Positions 43,540-53,020 of a stretch of DNA of 64,000 bases are shown here, in pieces. A program made the position numbers and the translations under genes. The notes beneath the pieces are model-generated. The model did not search any database and had not been told where the DNA came from. It saw only the letters and a program-made list of their open reading frames with translations. Every line of letters starts with the position of its first letter. Positions within the stretch are counted from its first letter, which is position 1. The stretch lies in assembly GCA_002490835.1 (NCBI GenBank), contig DKUU01000028.1:1-64000 (forward strand). Direction: 5' to 3'. Origin of the DNA: Lachnospiraceae bacterium UBA7196 (GTDB lineage Bacteria; Bacillota; Clostridia; Lachnospirales; Lachnospiraceae).

Positions 43540-44991
43540 TTAGACTGTGATCTCCGCCTTCACTCCCAGCAATTCCTTATTCTCCGCGAGGATCGGATTC
43601 ACGATCTCTTTTAAGAACTTTTCCACCTGCAGCGGCGCACGCCCCACATAGTTCGCGGGCTCCATGGTCTTTTGCAGATCTTCTGGACTCATGTTGAAGG
43701 CAGGATCGGCCGCAATCAGCTCTAAGAGGTTATTCTCTTTTCCCTCTTTCTTTACGTTCGCGCCCGCAATCATTGAAAGCTCCCTGATCTTTTCATGCAA
43801 TTCCTGTCTGTTGCCGCCGGCTTTCACGGCGTCCATCATAATATTTTCCGTCGCCATAAAGGGTAGTTCGCTCATCAGGCGTTTTGTTATCACTTTATCG
43901 TATACCACCAATCCGTCTACCACATTGAGGCACAGATCCAGTATCCCGTCCACCGCCAGAAATGCTTCGGGGATGGACAGACGCTTATTCGCCGAGTCGT
44001 CCAGCGTCCGCTCAAACCACTGCACCGCCGAGGTGATCGCCGGATTTAAGGCATCCACCATCACAAACCGGGCTAAGGACGCAATGCGCTCGCTGCGCAT
44101 GGGGTTTCTCTTGTAAGCCATCGCCGAGGAGCCGATCTGACTCTTCTCAAAGGGCTCCTCCACCTCCTTTAAGTGCTGGAGCAGGCGGATATCATTTGAC
44201 ATCTTATGCGCGGAAGCCGCGATGCCCGCTAAAATATTGCACACGCGGGTGTCCACCTTGCGGGAATAGGTCTGTCCGGACACGGGATAGCATTTCTCAA
44301 AACCCATCTTCGCCGCGATCATGGGATCGATCCGATCAATGGTCTCCTGATCGCCGTCAAACAGTTCCTGAAAAGATGCCTGCGTGCCTGTGGTTCCCTT
44401 GGAGCCAAGAAGTTTGAGGCTCCCCAGCACATAGTCAAGGTCCTCCAGATCGAGACAAAACTCCTGTGCCCAGAGGGTCGCCCGCTTTCCGACCGTGGTG
44501 GGCTGGGCCGGCTGGAAATGCGTGAAGGCCAGCGTCGGCAGTCCCTTGTATTCCTCCGCAAACTTCGCAAGCTCCGCGATCACGTTCACCAGCTTTTTCT
44601 TCACCAGACGGAGCGCTTCGCGCATCACGATGATGTCCGTATTGTCGCCCACATAGCAGGAAGTGGCTCCCAAATGGATGATGCCCGCCGCCTTGGGACA
44701 CTGTTTGCCGTAAGCGTAAACGTGGCTCATCACATCGTGGCGCACTTCTTTTTCTCTGGCCTTCGCCACATCGTAATTGATATCTTCCACATGCTGTTTC
44801 AGCTCGTCGATCTGCTCTTTTGTGATCACGGGTTTGCCGTTCTGGGAAAGTCCCAGCTCCATCTCCGTCTCCGCAAGGGCGATCCACAGTCTGCGCCATG
44901 TCCGGAATTTCATATCCGGAGAAAAGATGTACTGCATCTCCTTACTTGCATACCGCTCCGACAAGGGACTCACATACTTATCTGTACTCAT
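43540..44991 (-). CDS. purB: Adenylosuccinate lyase
   Basis: A 483-residue enzyme of the fumarase/aspartase superfamily, acting at two steps of purine synthesis (SAICAR cleavage and adenylosuccinate to AMP). Seen: the signature GSSAMAYKRNPMRSERI near 290-306, the HLGATSCYVGDN and THFQPAQPTTVGKRA segments with catalytic His residues. It is a long-form PurB related to B. subtilis and human types. It starts 32 bp after the coiled-coil membrane protein gene on the same strand. Confidence 0.97.
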   Translation of the reverse strand: MSTDKYVSPLSERYASKEMQYIFSPDMKFRTWRRLWIALAETEMELGLSQNGKPVITKEQIDELKQHVEDINYDVAKAREKEVRHDVMSHVYAYGKQCPKAAGIIHLGATSCYVGDNTDIIVMREALRLVKKKLVNVIAELAKFAEEYKGLPTLAFTHFQPAQPTTVGKRATLWAQEFCLDLEDLDYVLGSLKLLGSKGTTGTQASFQELFDGDQETIDRIDPMIAAKMGFEKCYPVSGQTYSRKVDTRVCNILAGIAASAHKMSNDIRLLQHLKEVEEPFEKSQIGSSAMAYKRNPMRSERIASLARFVMVDALNPAITSAVQWFERTLDDSANKRLSIPEAFLAVDGILDLCLNVVDGLVVYDKVITKRLMSELPFMATENIMMDAVKAGGNRQELHEKIRELSMIAGANVKKEGKENNLLELIAADPAFNMSPEDLQKTMEPANYVGRAPLQVEKFLKEIVNPILAENKELLGVKAEITV

Positions 44992-45023
44992 ACTCTGCCT
45001 TTCCTTTCTCTTCTTTTCACTGA

Positions 45024-46208
45024 TTATGATTGGGTATTGAATTTCTGCTCATACTCCTCAACGATCGTCATGATCTCCTTCGCATACTTCGGATAACGCT
45101 CCACCAGCGCCTTGATCTCTTTCTGCGAGGTGCCGGCCACCACTTCCCTGTTATAATCCATACGCCTTCTTAGGGACTGTCTGCGGATGATGAGATTGTG
45201 CCTGATCTCCACCATCTCCCGCGGCTCTAAGATTGCCTCCGTCTGATGCAGCCAGATCGCCGGATCCTGCACCTGATAGCATTTGAGAATCTGTAACAGT
45301 TCCTGCTCGCTGTAGTCGAGGTCAAGCTCCGCCCGCCTGAATTTCTCCCGTTCTTCCTTTTCAAGGCGGTAATTCTCCCAAAGCTGCGTCAGCTCATTCG
45401 CGCTCGATACCCCATACTTCATATAAAGATATTCGAGCAGGTTCGTATTATTCACATAGCGGATCTTTACCTTATTCTGCAGCAGGATGATGCGGTTGAT
45501 CCCCGTTTCCACGCGTTTGAGTTCCCGTTTGGCATCCGTATGCTTGACATAGATCAGTGTGAGCATCACCGCCGCCGCGCCAGCCGTCAGCAGATAGCCC
45601 AGCTTTGTGTCCATCTCCAAAAAATACTGTAAGAACAGGAGCAGGGCCGCGCACAGTCCCAATGCCGTGATACAGATCACCGCCATCCCTCTGGTATCCG
45701 AAATGAGCCGCATGACCTCGTTCTTACGGTAGAGATAAGCGTGCCGCTCGCCGTCCAGACGGTTTAGATCCTTGCGGATCAGTTCGTGATACTCCTCCGC
45801 CTCCGTGATTTTTGTGACGCCCTCTTCCACCTCATCCTCGATGCGCTCCATCAGGCGGTACTTCTCGTCGGTAATCCGTCTGGGCCGTCCCATAAAATCG
45901 GTCTTTCTGTCCTGCAAAAGGGACACCCGCCTCGCGCAGTCCTTGAGCTGTTCGCTCTCCTCCGGCGGCAGCGCCTCGATTTCTTCCATGTCTTTTAAAT
46001 AGGAAGTGACCATGTTGTACTCGAAGTTCAGGTTTTCCAGTTCCTTCGTGGCTTCCGCCATCTTTTCCAGACAGTTCTTCACATAGTCAATCCGCTGTTC
46101 CCTGTTATTGAAATCTATCTCGCGCGGGGCTTCCTCCTCGTCCCAGTCCTCTTCATACTCATCATAATCCCTGCGAAACCTGTCTAGTAATTTTTTGATG
46201 AAACCCAT
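45024..46208 (-). CDS. Coiled-coil membrane protein (gene 4 of the actin-like cluster)
   Basis: A 394-residue protein. A long N-terminal helical region (about 25-170, rich in E/K/R, predicted coiled coil), two membrane helices at about 174-194 and 202-222, and a second coiled-coil region (about 225-390). Both ends are cytosolic in the simplest topology. I do not recognise a named domain. It is the last gene of a four-gene cluster; the TPR gene ends 18 bp upstream. It might anchor the complex to the membrane (inference). Confidence 0.7.
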   Translation of the reverse strand: MGFIKKLLDRFRRDYDEYEEDWDEEEAPREIDFNNREQRIDYVKNCLEKMAEATKELENLNFEYNMVTSYLKDMEEIEALPPEESEQLKDCARRVSLLQDRKTDFMGRPRRITDEKYRLMERIEDEVEEGVTKITEAEEYHELIRKDLNRLDGERHAYLYRKNEVMRLISDTRGMAVICITALGLCAALLLFLQYFLEMDTKLGYLLTAGAAAVMLTLIYVKHTDAKRELKRVETGINRIILLQNKVKIRYVNNTNLLEYLYMKYGVSSANELTQLWENYRLEKEEREKFRRAELDLDYSEQELLQILKCYQVQDPAIWLHQTEAILEPREMVEIRHNLIIRRQSLRRRMDYNREVVAGTSQKEIKALVERYPKYAKEIMTIVEEYEQKFNTQS

Positions 46209-46226
46209 AGTTTTCTCCTCTATACT

Positions 46227-47075
46227 CTACCTCATACTCCTGCGGTATTTATCACGCAATCCCGCCGTCAATTCCCCGATCTCCTCATAATAAGGCGCAG
46301 AATCGCCGAGCGCCCCTGCTCCCTCCTCCTTCATCACCTGATAGGTGACTAACATCCGGTTTTCATCCGAGCCCTCAAACGACCCCTCCGCCCGTCTGAT
46401 CAGCCGCTCTACCTGCAAAGACAGTTCATGGTACTCCGGATGATCGGCGATAAAGTCAATATAACTCTTTTCCTGTTTTCCCATACGCAGCGCGGCCAGA
46501 TACAGTAAAAGCCCTTCCTTCTTCCCGTCCGTCTCGTAGGACTTCATAAACCACTCCGCCGCCTGCTCGTACAAAAACATGCCGGCACAGGCCGCTCCCA
46601 TATTATGATAAATCCGCCCAAGGAGAAGCTTTTCCGTCTCCGGGATCGTAAGCGCCAGACTTTGGTACTGCTGCAGCGCCGCCAGATACCTCTTTTCCCC
46701 AAAGAGATAATCCGCCCTCGCCCCCAGCCGCTCGTAAGGGTTTAAGCCCTCATTGCCCCGCACGATCTCCTCCGTGCGCCTTATCGTCTCCGCCGGATAA
46801 ATGTTCACATAGGCAAGGATCGCTCCCGCAAAGGCAGCCACGGAGCCCTTACGGTTTAAGACCGCCTCCAGCGTGTGCGCCAGCTCGCTTAAGCCGCACT
46901 GCGACTCCAGCCACCGCACCATATCCCGCTGCATGATCTCCGCGTCTAAAAGCGCCGCCTTATCCACCAGAAGGAAACAGAGTTCCTCCACTGAATATAG
47001 GTTTACATAAAACCTTTCTACATAGTAGGGGTGCGCGGCCCGTCTGCCCGTCCCCAGAATCACCTTGCTGCTCAT
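46227..47075 (-). CDS. TPR-like protein (gene 3 of the actin-like cluster)
   Basis: A 282-residue soluble protein with helical repeats, seen in ARADYLFGEKRYLAALQQYQ and IYHNMGAACAGMFLYEQAAEWF, which are TPR-like units. The start is set at ATG 47075 because GGGAG lies 6 nt upstream; a longer frame from 47126 overlaps the preceding gene. It follows the actin-like gene by 23 bp. It probably acts as a protein-binding adaptor within the cluster (inference). Confidence 0.75.
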   Translation of the reverse strand: MSSKVILGTGRRAAHPYYVERFYVNLYSVEELCFLLVDKAALLDAEIMQRDMVRWLESQCGLSELAHTLEAVLNRKGSVAAFAGAILAYVNIYPAETIRRTEEIVRGNEGLNPYERLGARADYLFGEKRYLAALQQYQSLALTIPETEKLLLGRIYHNMGAACAGMFLYEQAAEWFMKSYETDGKKEGLLLYLAALRMGKQEKSYIDFIADHPEYHELSLQVERLIRRAEGSFEGSDENRMLVTYQVMKEEGAGALGDSAPYYEEIGELTAGLRDKYRRSMR

Positions 47076-47098
47076 CTTTTGCTCCCGGTACCTCACCG

Positions 47099-48412
47099 TT
47101 ACATGATCTGAAACGATTCCTCCCATTTACGACCGTCCGACGGGAAAAACTCTCCCAACCCCAGATCCGTCGCCACGACCTGCACCGTATCCGCCGAAGC
47201 CATGGAAACCTCCAGCCGATAGCGGGTAAAAGGCGCTTCCGTCTTTTTCGTGCCTGAAAGGACGATCTCCTTTGTCTGCGGGTTCTTTCCGTTAAGCGGC
47301 GTGATCACAAAAGAGAGCGTCTTGTCCTCCCCCAGAAGGATCTCGCAGGATTTATGAAGCGCATACCAGTTTTCCCCCGCATCCAAAAGTGCGTAGTAGG
47401 ACTCCTTCCCCCTGCGCAAAAGCCGCATCCCGATGTTTGCCTTGAGCTTATCCTCTCCCAGAAAGATATGTTCCTTCCCCGCCTCGCTCGGACTCCATTT
47501 CTCTAAAAGGCTGTAGACCGCTCCCTGACTAAAGAGATTATTGCCCTGAAACACCCTTCTGTTCTTACATAAAAACCGAAGGGAATCCCTGTGCCACTCT
47601 TCCTTAAATCCGTCTCCCAGAAGATAGGCCGAGGAGACGATCCGCCCGTCGCACAGATTCTGCAAGATCTCCAGAAACCTCTCGTCCGCCAGCCGGTACG
47701 CGTCCTCCTTAATCGCCTCGTCCTCGTCTCCATCGGGGACCGGCAGCGTCTCAAAGAGCTGCTCCTCGATCAGCGCAACGATGGGTGTCGTCCGCTTATT
47801 ACAGGACATGCGGTAGGTCGTAAGCCTCTCCCCGTCATGTTCGCAGATGAGCGCATGGTAGGCCCACAGTTCCGAGGGCTGATTCAGCATATAAGCGTAA
47901 AGGCTTTCCGTGTGGCTCTGGAAAAAGATGCGGTCCGTCTTCAGATTCAGATTAGCTGCCACCTGTAACAGGATCTCCACCATACGGTCGTCCGTGCGGT
48001 CCACCGTCACCATGAAGGCGTCGATCTCTTCCACCGGCGCAATGATACTGAGAAGTCCGAGGCTTCTTCTGACAAACAGGGTAAGGAGCGCCGTCGGATC
48101 GTAAGTCTCCCCGTCGATCGTAAGCTCCTTCCCTGCCCTTGCAAGGGAAAGCAGTCCCTCCACCGGGATCATGTCCTCCGTCAGGGCACCTGCTGCCGCC
48201 TCCTTGCCGAAGAGCCACTGTTTCGTCCCCTTTCGTTTACATAACATTGCAGGAATATTGTACTGCTTCGTCCCCGCCACCGGAGAAAGCGTCTCCACTC
48301 CGCCCTTCTCGAAAAAGCAGTAGCTGATCTGGGCATACCGCTCCCCCAGATCGTACCCCACAAACACACTACCCTTATGCGGTTTGTCGCTCTCCTTACG
48401 CTCCAAAAACAT
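47099..48412 (-). CDS. Actin/Hsp70-like ATPase, DUF5716-type (gene 2 of the cluster)
   Basis: A 437-residue protein whose N-terminus (FVGYDLGERYAQISYC) has the phosphate-1 DxG motif of the actin/hexokinase/Hsp70 fold, with a second site near residue 187 (LICEHDGERLTTY) and an adenosine-like motif LLGDGFKEEW near 268. I recall it as the DUF5716 family of Lachnospiraceae. The C-terminal part (about 300-437) is beta-rich and specific. No function is known. It follows the giant gene by 17 bp; the TPR gene starts 23 bp after. Confidence 0.72.
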   Translation of the reverse strand: MFLERKESDKPHKGSVFVGYDLGERYAQISYCFFEKGGVETLSPVAGTKQYNIPAMLCKRKGTKQWLFGKEAAAGALTEDMIPVEGLLSLARAGKELTIDGETYDPTALLTLFVRRSLGLLSIIAPVEEIDAFMVTVDRTDDRMVEILLQVAANLNLKTDRIFFQSHTESLYAYMLNQPSELWAYHALICEHDGERLTTYRMSCNKRTTPIVALIEEQLFETLPVPDGDEDEAIKEDAYRLADERFLEILQNLCDGRIVSSAYLLGDGFKEEWHRDSLRFLCKNRRVFQGNNLFSQGAVYSLLEKWSPSEAGKEHIFLGEDKLKANIGMRLLRRGKESYYALLDAGENWYALHKSCEILLGEDKTLSFVITPLNGKNPQTKEIVLSGTKKTEAPFTRYRLEVSMASADTVQVVATDLGLGEFFPSDGRKWEESFQIM

Positions 48413-48429
48413 AGCCTGTCTTCCTCACA

Positions 48430-51400
48430 CTATCTTAACTGAAAAATCTGCTCCGTCATGTGTTCCTGCCGGAAATAGGTAAACAGCAAATCCTCCACCG
48501 TATTATAATCCTGCAAAGTCACGCCGATCATGATATCATTTAAGAGGCCAAATCGTCCGGCATGTCCGTCCTCCCCAGCGTCGCCCGCGGTGATCACACT
48601 GCTTAAAGTGACCTGTTCCCCCGCCTCCGTCTCTTCCGTAATATAATATTGCAGCTTTTCCCCGAAGAAGAGGATGAAATCCTTGACGTAGATCCCGCCG
48701 AACATGTCCCGCATCTCCTCGTGCACATATTCCTGTCCCGCGTTCCCGCCGCTTTGCAGCAGATAATGGATCGTCACCCGTCTGCCGGGTTTCGTACGAT
48801 ACTCCACCATCGTCTTATCCAAATAGGCCGCAAGCTGTGAAACGCTGTCAAAGTAACTGCGGTAAAAAGGCATCACGATCCCGCGCGCCAGCAGCGTCTC
48901 TAAAAATTCACCGCAGATCTTCTCCGTCTCCGCCGGCCGCTCTTTATCCGCATAAAACCGCAAAAAGGCAAGCTCGCAGACCGGATGGAACGTCACCTTT
49001 TCGCGATAGAGCTGCTGCACGCAGGTAAACACATAGGCATCCGTGATCTCCTCATGTACCAGAAAATCATAACAGCAGGCCGACACAAAGGCTGCCCGCA
49101 CTTTGTCGCTGCCGCCGTTCAACGTATAGGAGCGAAGGATCTCCAGCTTTTCGCCCACATGAGCGCCTGTATAGAGCATCTGCAAAAGCAGGCGCTCACT
49201 CAGTTTATAGGTGTCCACGCCGAAGGACTCCGCCACCAGCCAGACGTCCCGCAGCTCCTTGAGCGTACCGGCAAACCACTGGATCAGATAGTCCAGACTA
49301 TTATCGTCATATTTACCCTTTTTCATTACGTAAAAGAGTATCCCCGTCAGCAGCGGATCCTCCTCCACGTCCTGCGATCTGGTCAGTTGGAGCAGCCTGC
49401 TGCCGAGCTTTAAGAGCGTCTTCGCATCCACCTCATAAGGCCCGAAACGCTCGATCCACGTATAAGCCTCCTCGTACATGCCGCGGTTCACCAGACAGCG
49501 GACGATTTCGCCGCGGTCCTTCGCCTCCACATCCCCCGGCCGCAGGGATAGCAGATACTCATCCAGCTCCCGCATCCTGTCCTTCTGATAATAGAAATCC
49601 ACCAGCATGCGGCGGATCCGTTTCCGCTCCGCCTCCTCGATCCGCTCCGAGCGGGAAAGCAGCGCGAAAAGATCCGCATTGTCATCCTGCACCATGAAAG
49701 TATTCGGGCGCTCATAGCAGTCGTAGACCGCATAGCCCAAATGATTCCTTACATAAGGAGAGATCATGCGGGTCAGCTTTCCGGGCCGCATCAGCGCTTC
49801 CACTTCGCAAGAAAGGCTCTGCGTAAAGCAATTCCCCTGCCCGTCTCCCAAAAGGATCTTACAGCCGTTCTCATACACCGGCACATAGGCCTTCCCATCC
49901 GTGAGTGGATAACGTCTGATGTCCGCCCTGCAGGGATAGGATAACAATACTTCTTTTGCCTGCGCGCTCCGCGTCCTCACCTCCCGCATAAAAAGCAGGG
50001 AGACAAGGGCCCTTGCACTCTCCTCATCAATCATTGGCAGCTCGATGAGCTGTGTATAAAGGTAAGCCAGATCGCGGTTGATGCGCCCGCGTCTGATCTG
50101 CTCGACCACAAAGCGCTCCATAGCCGCCAGATAAGCGGCGTAAATCTCTAAAAGTTTCTCCCGCCGCCTGTGTACATAGGCGTATAGACGGGCCGTCGCC
50201 TCCCACGGCAGGTCGCTCCGGTAAGCAAAGTACATCAGTATCATCTGCGGCAGTTCGCCCTCGTAATCAGCCGGGAGCGACAACATATAGGACTCATAGA
50301 GTCTGGTGATGCGGAGATTTTCCTCCACGCCGGCCTGATACCAGACAAAGCAGTCTTCTCCGACGCGGTTTCCCTTGATGAGCTGCGTACAGATCTCGTG
50401 CAGCACTTCCTTGTGCGGTATCTGTCCGTAACAGCCTTTCAAAATGCGCACCAGACGTTCCGAATAGCCCTTCCTCTGTCCGGCCAGATATACCACCTGC
50501 AGCAGGACGTCCTCCTGCATCAGCTTGTTCTTGACTGCATAAGTCAATACTTCTTCCTCAAACCGGTCCAGCTTCCGCAGCAGAGCCGGATTCATACAGA
50601 CGATACTCCATGCTTCCATATAGACCATCGGCGAGGTACAGTGTCCGGCAAACAATTCCTCCAACAGCAGCCACCTGCGGGAAGGACTCTGCGTATACTC
50701 CTCGGACAGATAGAAAAGCAGCCATGCGATGCGCCAGTCCCCTCTCCTGCGCGCATAGATGCGCCGCACTTTCTCCGCCACCTCGTCCACATAAGCGTCA
50801 TTGTCATTGACCAAAGTAGTCAGATATAAATAATAGCACCAAATCGCGGGATGCTTCTCCCGCTCGGCCTCCGCCGCCGCCCGCAGCTTTTCGATCTGCC
50901 ATTTTGCCTCATTGTCGCGCGCGCCGGAAACCAGCATCTGGCTGCGAAAAAGTTTGACCGCAATGTCATTTCCGTCAAGCTGCTCCATCCTGTCTAACAG
51001 CTTTTCTGTCTCTGCAAGCCAAACGCTTTTGCCGATCTTTTTCAGGCGATGCGCCTGATAGTACGTCATCAGCTGTACGGTGAGCTGCTTCTTCTCCCTC
51101 CTGCGTCCCGCATGCCGTCCGTCCGGCATATGCCGAAGCACCGTAACCGGCACCCTCGTCGTTTCGCTTTCCCGAGAAAGCAGAATCGCGCCGAAATTGC
51201 AGCCGCCGTGCAGCTTTTCCGTGTCGATATGATAATACAGCCGGAAGACATTGCCCAGAAAGGACACGTCGTCCGCCGTCTCCTCCTCCGCCTTTAAAAA
51301 ATCCCCTTCCGTGCGGATGTTAAGCTTCGTATAGCCCCAGCCGTTGCGATTTATCACAAGGGCATACCGCATATCCCCCACGGGATCCTCGATGCGAATC

Positions 51401-51990
51401 TCACTCTCTTCGGGAAGGTATTCCATCAGCTTTTTTTTATTGATCTCTAAGAGGAACTCCTCCACGTTATGAACGTTCCCTGATGTCGAGGCCAGACCCT
51501 TATAGGCCGCATAATACTGCCTGTCATGCCCGGAAAAGACCCGTTTAAAGTCCGGGCTGTAAAATAGTTTTACCGCCTCCTCAAAACTGCTTCTGGCCAG
51601 ATTGGTAAAATGAAAGAGATTACGGATCTCTCCGAGACTGGAATCGATCTTGTCCGATCCGATCTGCACCTGAAAAGGCAGATAGTACTCCCCCCTGTTG
51701 GAAATGATATAAAAAAGGCCCGAGACTTCCTCCCCCGCTTCCATCCCCGCGGCGTCAAAACGGTAGAATATCTCGTCCTCGCTGCCGGCAAAGCTCTTTG
51801 TCACACACTCCATGCGCAGGTCCGAGGCCGAAACCCTCCCCTCCGTCACCAGACCCTCCGGCCCGTACACGAAAAAAGAGCCCTCGCAGGCCGAGTCTGC
51901 CTGCAGGGACAGATTGACACGCGGGCAGGAAAAGTCTAAAGCACCGTCATCCTCATGAAATTTGCCGTCTAAAATCTCATCCACTATCAT
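48430..51990 (-). CDS. Giant helical-repeat protein, DUF5717-type (gene 1 of the cluster)
   Basis: A 1186-residue soluble protein. An N-terminal beta-rich domain (about 1-115, DEILDGKFHEDDGALDFSCP) is followed by a long stretch of helical repeats with TPR-like character (about 320-760), a beta segment, and a further helical part with C-terminal FLVHEEITDAYV-type repeats. I recall it as DUF5717, which is found beside DUF5716. The ATG at 51990 is used; the -10 box lies 6 nt upstream and no Shine-Dalgarno is seen, so the mRNA may be leaderless. A TTG at 52026 is an alternative. Function is unknown; it may be a scaffold for the actin-like ATPase. Confidence 0.72.
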   Translation of the reverse strand: MIVDEILDGKFHEDDGALDFSCPRVNLSLQADSACEGSFFVYGPEGLVTEGRVSASDLRMECVTKSFAGSEDEIFYRFDAAGMEAGEEVSGLFYIISNRGEYYLPFQVQIGSDKIDSSLGEIRNLFHFTNLARSSFEEAVKLFYSPDFKRVFSGHDRQYYAAYKGLASTSGNVHNVEEFLLEINKKKLMEYLPEESEIRIEDPVGDMRYALVINRNGWGYTKLNIRTEGDFLKAEEETADDVSFLGNVFRLYYHIDTEKLHGGCNFGAILLSRESETTRVPVTVLRHMPDGRHAGRRREKKQLTVQLMTYYQAHRLKKIGKSVWLAETEKLLDRMEQLDGNDIAVKLFRSQMLVSGARDNEAKWQIEKLRAAAEAEREKHPAIWCYYLYLTTLVNDNDAYVDEVAEKVRRIYARRRGDWRIAWLLFYLSEEYTQSPSRRWLLLEELFAGHCTSPMVYMEAWSIVCMNPALLRKLDRFEEEVLTYAVKNKLMQEDVLLQVVYLAGQRKGYSERLVRILKGCYGQIPHKEVLHEICTQLIKGNRVGEDCFVWYQAGVEENLRITRLYESYMLSLPADYEGELPQMILMYFAYRSDLPWEATARLYAYVHRRREKLLEIYAAYLAAMERFVVEQIRRGRINRDLAYLYTQLIELPMIDEESARALVSLLFMREVRTRSAQAKEVLLSYPCRADIRRYPLTDGKAYVPVYENGCKILLGDGQGNCFTQSLSCEVEALMRPGKLTRMISPYVRNHLGYAVYDCYERPNTFMVQDDNADLFALLSRSERIEEAERKRIRRMLVDFYYQKDRMRELDEYLLSLRPGDVEAKDRGEIVRCLVNRGMYEEAYTWIERFGPYEVDAKTLLKLGSRLLQLTRSQDVEEDPLLTGILFYVMKKGKYDDNSLDYLIQWFAGTLKELRDVWLVAESFGVDTYKLSERLLLQMLYTGAHVGEKLEILRSYTLNGGSDKVRAAFVSACCYDFLVHEEITDAYVFTCVQQLYREKVTFHPVCELAFLRFYADKERPAETEKICGEFLETLLARGIVMPFYRSYFDSVSQLAAYLDKTMVEYRTKPGRRVTIHYLLQSGGNAGQEYVHEEMRDMFGGIYVKDFILFFGEKLQYYITEETEAGEQVTLSSVITAGDAGEDGHAGRFGLLNDIMIGVTLQDYNTVEDLLFTYFRQEHMTEQIFQLR

Positions 51991-51996
51991 AGATAC

Positions 51997-52026
51997 AGTA
52001 TAGCATTGAGAGGACAGCAAACGCAA
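51997..52026 (-). promoter_or_regulatory. Possible leaderless promoter of the DUF5716/5717 cluster
   Basis: TTGCGT (52021-52026), 18-bp spacer and TATACT (51997-52002) on the minus strand; the -10 box ends 6 nt before the ATG at 51990. Confidence 0.45.
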
Positions 52027-52032
52027 CCCTCA

Positions 52033-52983
52033 TTATAGGTGCGCACGGTGAACACTCTCCCGCACCGCCTGTCGATAATCCTCCATATTGTCGATCATCG
52101 GCGCATGGCCCGCGCCGGATATCAGATAAAGTTTCTTATCGGGCGCCTGCACGGTTTCGAAATACTTCTTGCTGATCTCGATCGGCGTCTGGCTGTCCTT
52201 CTCCCCCAGCACATAGAAGACCGGAACCTGATAACTGCTTCCTTTTTTCCGCAGATCATAGCTCATCAGTTCCCTCATGAGCTGCATATTGACCGATATC
52301 GCTGTCACAAACGGCAGCAAGTCTCTTAGACCCATAATCGGCGAACGCCGCCACAGATCGATGACCGTCTTTCCAAAATCCTGCGCCAGTTTGTACTTTC
52401 CCTGCAGACTCCTGACCTGTCCCATCTTGCGGTAAACCTTTAGATCAAAGTGAGCAGGCGGATATTCACCGATCTTATTAAGCTTCTTTTTATCCTTTTG
52501 GTTCCCGCCCTTTTCGATCGCCTCTTTGAGGATCGCGTAGCCGGTGCGCTCGTTTTCCATGATGTCAATGACCTGCCCGCAGCCGATGTAACACAGCGTA
52601 TGTTCCGGATGCTCCAGCGCAAACATGCTGCCAAGAACGCTCCCCCACGAATGCCCCAGAATGCCGATCTTTTCTTTGCCGTACTGCTTTTTTATGTACA
52701 GCACCATCTCCAGCAAATCCTTTTTTAAAGTCTCCGTATCGGGCTTGCTCTTTTTGTTTTTCAGCCACGTTTTGCCTGCGCCGCGCTGGTCGTAATAGAC
52801 GATGTTATAATCACGCTCCGCGTATTCCTCCACCAGAAAGGCAAAGAAACTCTCCGTCTGCCCCGGCCCGCCGTGAATAAAAAGCAGGACCGGGTCCTCC
52901 GGCCTCGAGCGGTAGTGCAGGAGATAGTGATCAATGCCCCCGATGCGCGCGTATTCTTCTATGTATTGTTTTTGTGGTTTCAT
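52033..52983 (-). CDS. Alpha/beta hydrolase (proline iminopeptidase-like)
   Basis: A 316-residue serine hydrolase. HGGPGQTES near residue 40 is the oxyanion region of the S33 family, GHSWGS (nucleophile Ser) near 110, and GAGHAPM near 290 carries the catalytic His. The cap domain is in between. Proline iminopeptidases are relatives, but the substrate is not certain. The ATG at 52983 has AAGGAG upstream. It lies 37 bp after the TetR gene in the same orientation, which suggests it is the gene controlled by that regulator. Confidence 0.86.
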   Translation of the reverse strand: MKPQKQYIEEYARIGGIDHYLLHYRSRPEDPVLLFIHGGPGQTESFFAFLVEEYAERDYNIVYYDQRGAGKTWLKNKKSKPDTETLKKDLLEMVLYIKKQYGKEKIGILGHSWGSVLGSMFALEHPEHTLCYIGCGQVIDIMENERTGYAILKEAIEKGGNQKDKKKLNKIGEYPPAHFDLKVYRKMGQVRSLQGKYKLAQDFGKTVIDLWRRSPIMGLRDLLPFVTAISVNMQLMRELMSYDLRKKGSSYQVPVFYVLGEKDSQTPIEISKKYFETVQAPDKKLYLISGAGHAPMIDNMEDYRQAVRESVHRAHL

Positions 52984-53020
52984 ACTTTTTACTCCTTTTT
53001 TCTTGTACAATCTCAATCAC

